Below, one piece after another: positions 47,819-56,848 of a DNA stretch of 64,000 bases. The notes under the pieces were generated by a model. It ran no database searches and had not been told where the DNA came from. It was given only the letters and a program-made list of their open reading frames with translations. The stretch comes from UMGS1519 sp050951095 (GTDB taxonomy: Bacteria; Actinomycetota; Coriobacteriia; Coriobacteriales; Eggerthellaceae): positions 186,001 to 250,000 of the forward strand of contig JBMNIQ010000005.1 of the NCBI GenBank assembly GCA_050951095.1, written 5' to 3'. Made by a program: the position numbers and the translations under genes. How positions within the stretch are numbered: position 1 is the first letter of the stretch; each line of letters opens with the position of its first letter.

Positions 47819-49570
47819 ATGGCTGACCGCAACGGATCGCGTTCCGCCGGATCGGGCAACACCTCCCGTACGAACACGGTGAGCAGCTTCCTGAGCGGGC
47901 TGACCGGCGGCCGCCTTTCAGGGCGTGTTGCTGCCATGTTCCTCATATTCTTGGGTGTCGCGCTGGTCTTCGCCGTCCGCCTGATCTACATGCAAGTGGT
48001 CATGGCCGACGAATGGTCGCAGCAGGCGCAGGATTCGCGCACCGTGGACATCACCATCACGCCCAAGCGCGGCACCATCTACGACCGCAACGGCAACGTG
48101 CTTGCCACCAGCGTGGACTGCACCACCATCTACTGCAATCCCACGGAGATCACCGACGTGGACGGCACCGCCAAGCAGCTGAAGAAGATCCTGGGCGGCA
48201 AGGTGTCCACGTACAAGGAGGTCCTGTCGCGTGAGAACACGTCGTTCTCGTACGTGAAGCGCCAGGTGGACAATGACAAGGCTAACAAGGTCAAGGACCT
48301 GAACATCACGGGCCTGTACTATCTGGATGACTCGAAGCGCGAATACCCGAATGGCGCCATCGGCGGCCAGATCATCGGCCTGTGCGACATCGACGGCAAC
48401 GGCCTGACGGGCTTGGAGCTGTACTACAACAGCGTTCTGGGCGGCAGCGCCGGCCACGTGACCTACGAGCAGGGCAACACCGGCATCGTGATCAGCGGCA
48501 CGGAAAAGCGCACGGACGCGGTGGACGGCCAGGACATCGTCATCTCGCTTGACCTGGACATGCAGGAGTACGTGGAGAAGCAGGTGGCTGCCGGGGCGAA
48601 GAGCCTGGGCGGCGACTCCGGCCAATGCGTGCTGATGGACGATTCCACCGGCGAGATTCTGGCAGCCTGCTCCACGCCGCTGCTGGATCCCACGAACACG
48701 AGCAACATCAAGACCGGGGCCACGGAGCTGAAGGTGGTCAGCCAGGCGTTCGAGCCCGGATCCATCTTCAAGTCCGTCACCATGCTGGCATGCCTGGAAG
48801 AGGGCGTGGTGAAGCCCAGCACGAAGGTGTTCTGCCCGGCGAAGCTGCAGGCTGACGAATACACCATCTCCGACGCGCACGAGCGCGGGGACACCACGTA
48901 TACCGCCACGGAGATCATGCAGCACTCGTCGAACGTGGGCATCTCGCTGTGCGCGCAGAAGCTGGGCTTCGACAAGCTGTACCAGTACATTGGCAAGTAC
49001 AAGCTGGACGAGGAGCTTACGGGCGTCGACTTCCCGGGCGAGGCCAGCGGGTACCTTTCCAACGTTTCCGATTGGTCCGAAATCCAGGCCGACAACGTGT
49101 CGTTCGGCCAGGGCGTGTCCGTGACCCCCCTCCAGATCACGCGCTTCTATGCCATGCTCGCGAACGGCGGCACCTCCGTGAAGCCGCATTTCCTGATCGA
49201 AAAGCCGCAAAGCGACGGCAAGATCAGCTACGACACGGAGAAAGTGGTCACGAACAGCAAGGCCATCAAGCAGCTGGACAAGATGCTGACCAAGGTGGTC
49301 ACCGACGGCACCGGCACGGCGGCCCAGATCGACGGCTACGATGTGGCCGGCAAGACGGGCACCGCAGAATATGTGGAAGACGGCAGCACCGGCTACGTGG
49401 ACAATTCCTACAACCTGAGCTTCGTGGGCTATCTTCCTAATGCGGACTCCGATTTGGTATGTTTTGTGGGAGTCACCAAGGTTCCCGCCGATTCGGTAAC
49501 CACGGGTATCTTTAAAGATATAATGTCGTTTGCAATAGACAGATACAACGTCAGTCCACAGCGGGGGTGA
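47819..49570 (+). CDS. ftsI: Septal transpeptidase FtsI (class B PBP)
   Basis: 583 residues. One N-terminal membrane helix (~residues 37-60), a PBP dimerisation region (GTIYDRNGNVLATSVD, REYPNGAIGGQIIG, LTGLELYYNSVL), then the transpeptidase domain with SIFK (FEPGSIFKSVTM, Ser ~315), SxN (HSSNVGIS, ~368) and KTG (DVAGKTGTAEY, ~510). Cross-links septal peptidoglycan. No C-terminal PASTA domain. The stop overlaps the Shine-Dalgarno region of murE. Confidence 0.96.
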   Translation: MADRNGSRSAGSGNTSRTNTVSSFLSGLTGGRLSGRVAAMFLIFLGVALVFAVRLIYMQVVMADEWSQQAQDSRTVDITITPKRGTIYDRNGNVLATSVDCTTIYCNPTEITDVDGTAKQLKKILGGKVSTYKEVLSRENTSFSYVKRQVDNDKANKVKDLNITGLYYLDDSKREYPNGAIGGQIIGLCDIDGNGLTGLELYYNSVLGGSAGHVTYEQGNTGIVISGTEKRTDAVDGQDIVISLDLDMQEYVEKQVAAGAKSLGGDSGQCVLMDDSTGEILAACSTPLLDPTNTSNIKTGATELKVVSQAFEPGSIFKSVTMLACLEEGVVKPSTKVFCPAKLQADEYTISDAHERGDTTYTATEIMQHSSNVGISLCAQKLGFDKLYQYIGKYKLDEELTGVDFPGEASGYLSNVSDWSEIQADNVSFGQGVSVTPLQITRFYAMLANGGTSVKPHFLIEKPQSDGKISYDTEKVVTNSKAIKQLDKMLTKVVTDGTGTAAQIDGYDVAGKTGTAEYVEDGSTGYVDNSYNLSFVGYLPNADSDLVCFVGVTKVPADSVTTGIFKDIMSFAIDRYNVSPQRG

Positions 49571-49572
49571 CC

Positions 49573-51060
49573 ATGGCTGAGGGAAAAACCTGTGCGGAGC
49601 TCTTCTCGGGAATACCCTGCACCATCATCGGAAACAAGGACGAACGGGTAACCGGTATCGCCTTCAACAGCAAGGACGTGAAGCCGGGCGATGCATTCTT
49701 CTGTATCGTGGGATTGAAGGCCGACGGGCATATGTATGCCCAGGACGCTATCAACCGCGGTGCGAAGGTGCTGGTGGCCCAGCGTAAGATCTACCTGGCG
49801 GATGCCACGGACGTGACGGTTGTCATCGTGTCCGATTCCCGCAAGGCGCTCGCGCGCATCGCGGACCGCTTCTGCGACCACCCGTCCGGCGCGTTCTCGC
49901 TGGTGGGCATCACGGGCACGAACGGCAAGACCACCACGACGTACCTGGTGGAGCATATCGGCCGCCTGGCCGGCATGAAGACGGGCGTCATCGGCACCGT
50001 GGGCATTCGCGTGGGGGACGAGAAGCTTCCCAGCGAGCACACGACGCCGGAATCATGGGACCTGCAGAGGCTGTTCAGCCGAATGCGCGAGCGGAATGTG
50101 GACATGGTGGCCATGGAGGTTTCGTCTCACGCATTGGACCTCGACCGGGTGTGGGCCACGCAGTTCGCGGTAACCGCGTTCTCGAACCTGACGCAGGATC
50201 ACCTGGACTACCACAAGACGTTCGAGGCCTACTTCGAGGCCAAGGCGCGTCTGTTCTCGCGCGATTACCCCGCTAAGCGCGTCATCTGCATCGATGACGA
50301 ATGGGGCAAGAAGCTCCTTGCCCGCTGCTCGCAGCGCGAGGAGAGCATCATCACCACGGGCTTCACGGAGGAAGCCCAGATCCATCCTCTTTCCGTAGAG
50401 TACTTCCAAACGCACACGAAGGTCCGCCTGGAGGTCCGCGGCGCTCAATACGACCTGGACTATCCGCTGGTGGGCCGCTTCAACGTGTCGAACATCATGT
50501 TGGCGCTGGGCATCGGCATCCAGCTGGGCATCGACACGCGCGTTGTGGTGAACGCCCTGGACGACGCCCCGCAGATCCCGGGTCGTCTGCAGCGCGTGCA
50601 TACGCCGCATGACGGCGGCGTGTCCGTCTACGTCGACTACGCTCACACGCCCGATGCGCTGGAGAAGGCGCTGTCGGCCGTGAAGCAGCTTTCCGACAAG
50701 CGCACGCTTGTGGTGTTCGGCTGCGGCGGCGACCGCGATGCGGGCAAGCGCCCGCTGATGGGCAAGGTTGCCCTGGGCGCCGACTTCGCCGTGGTCACCA
50801 GCGACAATCCGCGCACGGAGGACCCGAACGCGATCATCGACGACATCCTGGCCGGCATGCCGGAGGATGCGCACGACCGCTACCTGGTGGAGCCCGATCG
50901 CCACAAGGCCATCGCGGCCGCCATCGCACATGCGCAGCCGGGGGACAGCATCCTGGTTGCCGGCAAGGGCCACGAGGACTATCAGATCCTGGGAACGAAG
51001 AAGATCCACTTCGACGATGTGGAAGTTGCCGCCCAGGAGCTGGAGCGGGCATTCGGCTAG
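49573..51060 (+). CDS. murE: UDP-MurNAc-tripeptide synthetase MurE, predicted meso-DAP-adding
   Basis: 495 residues from the ATG at 49573 (GGGGG upstream); a GTG at 49567 overlaps the ftsI stop. Mur ligase motifs: ITGTNGKTTTTYLVEHI (P-loop), AMEVSSHALDLDRV, FSNLTQDHLDYHKTFEAY, VYVDYAHTPDALE and the C-terminal SDNPRTEDP. The DNPR motif is associated with meso-diaminopimelate specificity, whereas Lys-adding enzymes differ there, so mDAP-type peptidoglycan is predicted. Confidence 0.96.
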   Translation: MAEGKTCAELFSGIPCTIIGNKDERVTGIAFNSKDVKPGDAFFCIVGLKADGHMYAQDAINRGAKVLVAQRKIYLADATDVTVVIVSDSRKALARIADRFCDHPSGAFSLVGITGTNGKTTTTYLVEHIGRLAGMKTGVIGTVGIRVGDEKLPSEHTTPESWDLQRLFSRMRERNVDMVAMEVSSHALDLDRVWATQFAVTAFSNLTQDHLDYHKTFEAYFEAKARLFSRDYPAKRVICIDDEWGKKLLARCSQREESIITTGFTEEAQIHPLSVEYFQTHTKVRLEVRGAQYDLDYPLVGRFNVSNIMLALGIGIQLGIDTRVVVNALDDAPQIPGRLQRVHTPHDGGVSVYVDYAHTPDALEKALSAVKQLSDKRTLVVFGCGGDRDAGKRPLMGKVALGADFAVVTSDNPRTEDPNAIIDDILAGMPEDAHDRYLVEPDRHKAIAAAIAHAQPGDSILVAGKGHEDYQILGTKKIHFDDVEVAAQELERAFG

Positions 51061-51120
51061 GCCCGTCTGCGCCCTGCGGGGCACATGCGACGGATTGCAG
51101 CACTTCAACTCAGGATATTT

Positions 51121-52548
51121 ATGCATTTGAACATCGAACAGATTCAACAGGCTGTTGATGGCCGCGTAATCATGGCCTATCGCGGCCTGGATGCCCCCGT
51201 CGAGGGCATTACATGGGACTCGCGCCAGGTTGCCCCGGGCAACCTGTACGTGGCCCTTCCCGGCGAACGCGTGGACGGCCATGATTTCGTGGCTGCCGCC
51301 TTCGAAGCCGGCGCTTCTGCCGCGCTGATCTCGCATCCGCTTCCCGATCAGGCCATCGGGGCCGTGCAGGAGGCGGGCGGCGCGCTCATCTTCGTGAAGG
51401 ACACGTACGCCGCCGTCACGGATCTGGCGCGCGCCTGGCGTGCGCATCTGACGGGCACGGTCATCGCGCTCACCGGTTCCAGCGGAAAGACGACCACGAA
51501 GAACCTGGTGCGCGATGTGCTGGCAAGCAAGCTGTCCGTGGTGGCGACGCAGGCGAACCAGAACAACGAGCTGGGCGTTCCGCGCACGCTGCTGAATGCG
51601 TCCGCGGACACGCAGGCCGTGGTGGTGGAGATGGGCATGCGCGGTCGCCATCAGCTGGATCGGCTGTGCGCGTTCGTGAAGCCGGACATGGCGCTGGTCA
51701 CGAATGTGGGCACGAGCCACATCGAGCTGCTGGGAAGCCGCGAGAACATCGCGCGTGCGAAGAGCGAGCCGGTGGCGAGCCTGCCGGCCGGCGGCACGGC
51801 GTTCCTGAACGCCGCCGACGATTACACGGATTTCATCTGCGAAGAGGCGAAGACCGCCGAGCGCGGCGTGGAGGTGGTGCGCTATTGCGGCACCGGTTCC
51901 GCGAACAGTGCGGCGCAGGTGTTCGCCGACGATACGGCCATGGATGCCGAGGGACATCCCTCCTTCACGCTGCATACGCCGGCGGGCACGGCGGCCGTTT
52001 CGTTGAACCTGCGCGGCATGCATAACGTGCACAACGCCTGTGCTGCTGCGGCGGTTGCGTGGAAGCTGGGCTTCGCGCCCGAGGAGACGGCTGCGGCGCT
52101 GGCCGGCGCCCAGGCGGAATCGGGCCGCCAAGATGTGCTGCATACCGCCGACGGCGTTACCGTCATCGACGATTCGTACAATGCGAACCCGGATTCCATG
52201 GCCGCATCGCTTGCCATGTTCGCGGCGTTCGCCGTGAAGGGCAGCCGCATCGCCGTGCTGGGAGATATGGGCGAGCTGGGCGACTATTCCCGCGAGGGCC
52301 ACTGCCGGGTGGGGCGCCGGGCTGCGGAAAGCGGCCTTGACCGCTTGATCTGCGTGGGGCCGAAATCCCGCGATATCGCGGCTGCTGCGCGGGAGGCGGG
52401 TCTTGCCGCGGAGCGCATATCCTGCGTGGCAGATGCGCAGGAGGCGCTGGATGCCCTGGAGGGCACGCTTGCATCCGGGGATGCGGTTCTGGTCAAGGCC
52501 TCGCATTCCACCGGCTTGGATAACGTTGTCAAAGGATTGGTTCGCTGA
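51121..52548 (+). CDS. murF: UDP-MurNAc-tripeptide-D-Ala-D-Ala ligase MurF
   Basis: 475 residues from the ATG at 51121, preceded by CAGGAT; an ATG at 51085 is less likely. Motifs: ALTGSSGKTTTKNLVRDVL, QANQNNELGVPRTLL, VVVEMGMRGRHQLDRL, VTNVGTSHIELLGS, VTVIDDSYNANPDSM and AVLGDMGELGDYS. Adds D-Ala-D-Ala to the UDP-MurNAc-tripeptide. The TGA overlaps the ATG of mraY. Confidence 0.96.
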   Translation: MHLNIEQIQQAVDGRVIMAYRGLDAPVEGITWDSRQVAPGNLYVALPGERVDGHDFVAAAFEAGASAALISHPLPDQAIGAVQEAGGALIFVKDTYAAVTDLARAWRAHLTGTVIALTGSSGKTTTKNLVRDVLASKLSVVATQANQNNELGVPRTLLNASADTQAVVVEMGMRGRHQLDRLCAFVKPDMALVTNVGTSHIELLGSRENIARAKSEPVASLPAGGTAFLNAADDYTDFICEEAKTAERGVEVVRYCGTGSANSAAQVFADDTAMDAEGHPSFTLHTPAGTAAVSLNLRGMHNVHNACAAAAVAWKLGFAPEETAAALAGAQAESGRQDVLHTADGVTVIDDSYNANPDSMAASLAMFAAFAVKGSRIAVLGDMGELGDYSREGHCRVGRRAAESGLDRLICVGPKSRDIAAAAREAGLAAERISCVADAQEALDALEGTLASGDAVLVKASHSTGLDNVVKGLVR

Positions 52549-53594
52549 TGTCCCATTTTGCTATGTACCCGACGTTCGTGACGTTCATGGGCATGGTGCT
52601 TGCCGTCGTGCTCACCATGATCCTGACGCCGCTGTTCATCCGCTTCCTGCAGAAGAAGCATATCGGGCAGCAGGTGCGTGCGGACGGCCCCCAGAGCCAT
52701 CTGGTGAAGCAGGGCACGCCCACGATGGGCGGCGTCATGATGCTGATCGCGGCCACCGTGGCCGTGCTGATCGTCTGCAAGGTCACGCCGTCGCTGATCG
52801 CGCTCATCGCGGCCACGCTGCTCACCGGCGCGCTGGGCTTCGTGGATGATGCCGCGAAGGTCATCAACAAGCGCTCGCTGGGCCTGACGCCGCATGCGAA
52901 GCTGATAGGGCAGTTCGCCATCGCCACGGCATTCGTTTTGGTTGCCGTGAATGCGCTGGGCGTGCCGCCGACCATCGACATCCCGTTCATCACGACGCTC
53001 GACCTGGGCGTGCTCACCACGACGCTGACGTTCGGCGACACGCAGATCATCATTCCCTGGCTGTACCTGATCATCATAGATGTCCTGATCGCCGGCATGA
53101 GCAACGCCACGAACCTGACGGACGGCCTGGACGGCCTTGCCGCGGGCACGGTCATGGTGGTCATGCTGGTCATGGCCGCCATCGCGTACCGCTACGACAT
53201 GCTGGATGCCTCCGTGTTCGCCGCCGCGCTGGCGGGCTCGTGCATCGGCTTCCTGTGGTTCAACTGCTATCCCGCCGAGATCTTCATGGGCGACACCGGC
53301 TCGCTGGCCTTGGGCTGCGCGCTTGCGTGCCTGTCCGTGCTGACGAAGACGGAGTTCGTGGTCCTGATCATCGGCATGCTGTTCATCGCCGAGGCCGTTT
53401 CCGTCATCATCCAGGTCGTGCATTACAAGAGGACGAAGAAGCGCGTGTTCCTGATGGCGCCGCTGCACCACCATTTCGAGCGCAAGGGCTGGAGCGAGAC
53501 AAAGGTGGTCATCCGGTTCTGGATCGTGTCCGCCGCCTTCGCCGCCTTCGGCTTCTGCATCTACTTCGCCGAGTCGCTGCTGACGGCAGCCTAG
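52548..53594 (+). CDS. mraY: Phospho-N-acetylmuramoyl-pentapeptide transferase MraY
   Basis: 348 residues with about ten membrane helices. Signature cytoplasmic loops: QQVRADGPQSHLVKQGTPTM, LGFVDDAAKVINKRSLGLTP (Asp pair), NATNLTDGLDGLAAGT and FMGDTGSLALG, plus MAPLHHHFERKGWSETKVV. Transfers phospho-MurNAc-pentapeptide to undecaprenyl phosphate, giving lipid I. Translationally coupled to murF by a one-base overlap. Confidence 0.97.
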   Translation: MSHFAMYPTFVTFMGMVLAVVLTMILTPLFIRFLQKKHIGQQVRADGPQSHLVKQGTPTMGGVMMLIAATVAVLIVCKVTPSLIALIAATLLTGALGFVDDAAKVINKRSLGLTPHAKLIGQFAIATAFVLVAVNALGVPPTIDIPFITTLDLGVLTTTLTFGDTQIIIPWLYLIIIDVLIAGMSNATNLTDGLDGLAAGTVMVVMLVMAAIAYRYDMLDASVFAAALAGSCIGFLWFNCYPAEIFMGDTGSLALGCALACLSVLTKTEFVVLIIGMLFIAEAVSVIIQVVHYKRTKKRVFLMAPLHHHFERKGWSETKVVIRFWIVSAAFAAFGFCIYFAESLLTAA

Positions 53595-53603
53595 GAGGAA
53601 GTC

Positions 53604-55121
53604 ATGGCTGAGAACGGAGAGCATATCCTGCCCGGTTCGCACGCGGCAGCCGCCCAGCTGGGCGACGTGCTGGTGCTGGGCCTGGGCAAAAGCGGCTGCG
53701 CGGCGGCCGATTACCTGCTGGACCGCCTGGGCGGGCGCGTGTCGTCCGTGACCATCGCGGCCGGCCCGGAGACCGACTGCAGCCGGAAGAACGGCGCGGC
53801 GTTCCAGGAGCGCGGCGCCCGCGTGCTGTTCGACCACTACGACATCCGGGGCCGCTACGATCTGTGCATCGCCAGCCCCGGCATCTCGCAATTCGAGGAT
53901 TTCTACCGCAGCGCCCAGGCGGCCTGCGGCGAAGTGGTGAGCGAAGTGGAGTTTGCATGGCGCGAGAGCGCGCTTGCGGACCGCTGGGTGGGCATCACCG
54001 GCACGAACGGGAAGACCACCACCACGTCGCTTGCCGCGCATCTGCTGCGCACGGCCGGCATCGAGGCGCTGCCGGTGGGCAACATCGGCGACACGTGCCT
54101 GGACGCCGTGGCGCAGAATGCCGCGGACGGCCATGAGCCGGCGAAGCCGCGCGTGCTGGTGGCCGAGGTCTCCAGCTTCCAGCTGGCCTCCACGCGCCTG
54201 TTCGCACCGCAGGTGGCCGTGCTGCTGAACATCACGCCCGACCATGTGTCGTGGCATAAGTCGTTCGAGGCCTATGCGGCGGCGAAGCGCAAGGTGTATG
54301 CGAACCTGGCATCCGTGCCGGGCTCGCTTGCCGTGTTCGATGCGACGGACGACCAGGCGCGTGCCTGCGTCCGCCAGCTGAAGGCGCAGGGCGATGCACG
54401 CGGTTTCGCCTACCTGCCCATCGGCGCGGCTGCCGGCCTGTCTGCGAACATGCACGAGGTGTGCGGTTCGGAGAACGCCGCCTATATGCGCGGCGACGGC
54501 ATGCTGTGCATGCAGCACGGCGAAGAGGTGACCGAACTCGTGCCCGCGCAGGATCTGCAGATCAAGGGCCTGCACAATGTGGCGAATGCCCTGGCGGCAT
54601 CCGCCGTGGCGCTTGCCCTGGGCGCGCCGGTTGCCAAGGTGCGCGAGGGGCTGCGCTCGTTCGCGCCCCTGGAGCACCGCATCGAGCCGTGCGGGTTCAT
54701 CGGCGGCGTGGAGTGCTACAACGACTCGAAGGCCACGAACGTCGACGCCACGCTGAAGGCGCTGGCTGCATTCGGCGACAAGAAGCCCATTGCGCTTCTG
54801 GGCGGTTTCGACAAGGGCACGGACCTGGGCGACCTGGTTCGGGCAGCCCAGGCCCACTGCAAGGCCGTGGTGTGCTTCGGCGCCGCCGCCCCGCGCTTCG
54901 AGCAGGCGTTCGAGGGCGCCGACCTTCCCGTCATCGCCGCCCAGGGCATGGAATCCGCGCTGGATGCCGCGCTCTCCGTGGCTGAGGACGGCGATATCGT
55001 GCTGCTGAGCCCCGCCTGCGCATCGTTCGACGAATACCGTGGGTTCGAAGCGCGCGGCCGCGCGTTCAAGGACATGGTCGCGCAGCGCGCTGCGGCCAAG
55101 GGATCCGCCCATGGCGAGTAG
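53604..55121 (+). CDS. murD: UDP-MurNAc-L-Ala:D-Glu ligase MurD
   Basis: 505 residues. VLVLGLGKSGCAAADYLLDR at the N-terminal UDP-binding fold, GITGTNGKTTTTSLAAHLL (P-loop), VAEVSSFQLASTR, LLNITPDHVSWH, LEHRIEPCGFIGGVECYNDS KATN (catalytic region) and LSPACASFDEYRGFEARG. Adds D-glutamate to UDP-MurNAc-L-Ala. AGGAGGAAGTC before the ATG. The gene overlaps ftsW by 11 bp. Confidence 0.96.
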   Translation: MAENGEHILPGSHAAAAQLGDVLVLGLGKSGCAAADYLLDRLGGRVSSVTIAAGPETDCSRKNGAAFQERGARVLFDHYDIRGRYDLCIASPGISQFEDFYRSAQAACGEVVSEVEFAWRESALADRWVGITGTNGKTTTTSLAAHLLRTAGIEALPVGNIGDTCLDAVAQNAADGHEPAKPRVLVAEVSSFQLASTRLFAPQVAVLLNITPDHVSWHKSFEAYAAAKRKVYANLASVPGSLAVFDATDDQARACVRQLKAQGDARGFAYLPIGAAAGLSANMHEVCGSENAAYMRGDGMLCMQHGEEVTELVPAQDLQIKGLHNVANALAASAVALALGAPVAKVREGLRSFAPLEHRIEPCGFIGGVECYNDSKATNVDATLKALAAFGDKKPIALLGGFDKGTDLGDLVRAAQAHCKAVVCFGAAAPRFEQAFEGADLPVIAAQGMESALDAALSVAEDGDIVLLSPACASFDEYRGFEARGRAFKDMVAQRAAAKGSAHGE

Positions 55122-56844
55122 TGCCGCGCAAGCCTCCCGCAAGGCCTCCCGCAGCGACCGCGGCTCCCGGGAGGGCCGCCGGGGCGATACCGCGCGGAGC
55201 CGGTTCAGGCTGCGCACGCCGTTCAGCGGGGAAGGTGTGCCCGCGCAGATCATGGGCCCGCGCCTGCTGGTCGTGGTCAGCGCCATGGCGCTGACCATCC
55301 TGGGCCTGGTCATGGTGTATTCCGCGTCTTCCATCGAGGCGATCACGGAGAACGGCGATTCCACGTACTACCTGGTGCGCCAGCTGGGCTTCGCCGCGGT
55401 GGGCGTTGCCGCGATCATCGTGTGCGTGAAGCTGGTTCCGTTCCACGAGTGGCTGAACAGGGTCGGCATCGTCTACTACGTCATCTGCATGATCCTGGTG
55501 GTGTTGACGGCTGCCATGGGCCTGGTGGGCTTGGGCGCCCAGCGCTGGGTGTCCATCGGCGGCATCACGCTGCAGCCGTCCGAGTTCGCCAAGATCGCCT
55601 TCCTGCTGGCGACCACGCGGTTCATGCTGGAATGGCGCAATGGGGACCTGGACACGCGCGACTTCATCATCCGCATGGCGGTTTTCGTGCTCGTGCCGCT
55701 GGCCTTCATGTTCAAAGCGCAGTCCGACTTGGGCACCACGATGATCTGCCTGGTGGGAATCCTGACCATTCTGTGGGTGGGCGAGATCCCGCTCCGCGTC
55801 ATCCTGGGCATCATCGGCGTGGTGGTGCTGTTCGCCGCCTTGGCCTCCACGGTGGGCTACCGCCAGGACCGCTTCATCTTCCTGGATCCCTGGTCGGATT
55901 ATTACGGGTCCGGCTTCCAGATCATCCATTCGTTCTACGCGTTCGCGCAGGGCGGGCTGTTCGGCACCGGGCTGGGCAACTCCGCCGAGAAGTACCTGTA
56001 CCTTCCCGAAGCGGAGACGGACTTCATCTTCAGCATCATCGGCGAGGAGCTGGGCCTGGTGGGCGCGCTGGCGGTGGTGGCGCTGTTCCTGGCGTTCCTC
56101 ATCGGCGGCTTGCGCATGGCTCAGACGGCCTCCGATGAAGCGGGGCGCCTGATCTGCTCGTCGCTGACGGTCATGCTGGTGTTCCAGGCGTTCCTGAACA
56201 TGGGCATGTGCATCGGCGTGCTGCCCACCACGGGCAAGCCGCTGCCGTTCATCTCCGCGGGCGGCTCATCGCTCATCGCGTCGCTGCTCATCGTGGGCAT
56301 CATGCTAAGCGTGTCGTATTCCACGGATGATTCCGCCTATGTGCGCAAGCGCGAGAACCTGCGCCTGCTGCATGTGGAGGACGATGACGGCCGCCAGCCC
56401 TCACGTCGTCCGCGTCCGCATTCCGGGAGCCTGCTGGGCGGCATCTCGCTTTCCGTGGGGGAGCGTGCGGGTTCGAGCCGCTCCACGGCATCTTCGCGGC
56501 GCGGGGCGAGCCGCGGCAGCGACCGTGCGGCACGCGGCGAACGCGCGGAACGCACGGGGCGCTCTTCACGCGCCGGCCGCGGAGACAGGGCCGAAGGGCG
56601 CCCGTCGCGCACGCGGGGAGACAGCCGTGCCGCCCGCGACCGCGATACCCGCGAACCGCGCAGCCGCACTGCCGGCCGCAGCAGCGAGCGCGGCACGCGC
56701 AGGGATGCCGGCCGCGACGCTGCGGAGCGCAACCGCTCGAACCGCAGCGGCGACCTGCATATCGTAAACGACTACCATGTCCCAAGCCGAGGGCGCTCTG
56801 CGGGCAGCGACTCGCCGCGCCGTCGACCCGGGCAAAGGATGTGA
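55111..56844 (+). CDS. ftsW: Septal peptidoglycan glycosyltransferase FtsW with long basic C-terminal tail
   Basis: 577 residues from the ATG at 55111. A basic N-terminal segment (~50 residues) precedes ten membrane helices of the SEDS family: MVYSASSIEA, GLGAQRWVSIGGITLQPSEFAK, FKAQSDLGTTMI, GFQIIHSFYAFAQGGLFGTGLG, FIFSIIGEELGLVG, GVLPTTGKPLPFISAGGSSL. From about residue 420 a ~155-residue, Arg/Ser/Gly/Ala-rich, apparently disordered tail follows, far beyond the usual length. FtsW polymerises septal glycan together with FtsI. The tail is cytoplasmic by topology. The frame is open and ends four bases before murG. Confidence 0.94.
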   Translation: MASSAAQASRKASRSDRGSREGRRGDTARSRFRLRTPFSGEGVPAQIMGPRLLVVVSAMALTILGLVMVYSASSIEAITENGDSTYYLVRQLGFAAVGVAAIIVCVKLVPFHEWLNRVGIVYYVICMILVVLTAAMGLVGLGAQRWVSIGGITLQPSEFAKIAFLLATTRFMLEWRNGDLDTRDFIIRMAVFVLVPLAFMFKAQSDLGTTMICLVGILTILWVGEIPLRVILGIIGVVVLFAALASTVGYRQDRFIFLDPWSDYYGSGFQIIHSFYAFAQGGLFGTGLGNSAEKYLYLPEAETDFIFSIIGEELGLVGALAVVALFLAFLIGGLRMAQTASDEAGRLICSSLTVMLVFQAFLNMGMCIGVLPTTGKPLPFISAGGSSLIASLLIVGIMLSVSYSTDDSAYVRKRENLRLLHVEDDDGRQPSRRPRPHSGSLLGGISLSVGERAGSSRSTASSRRGASRGSDRAARGERAERTGRSSRAGRGDRAEGRPSRTRGDSRAARDRDTREPRSRTAGRSSERGTRRDAGRDAAERNRSNRSGDLHIVNDYHVPSRGRSAGSDSPRRRPGQRM

Positions 56845-56848
56845 TTGC

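Noticed and set aside
50053..52506. Long minus-strand open frame opposite murE and murF
   Set aside because: Mirror of codon bias in the real genes; no motif and no ribosome binding site.
52284..55364. Very long minus-strand open frame (about 1026 codons) opposite murF, mraY, murD and ftsW
   Set aside because: Artefact of GC-rich codons; the + strand genes are unmistakable and the antisense product is low-complexity and His/Arg/Asp-rich.
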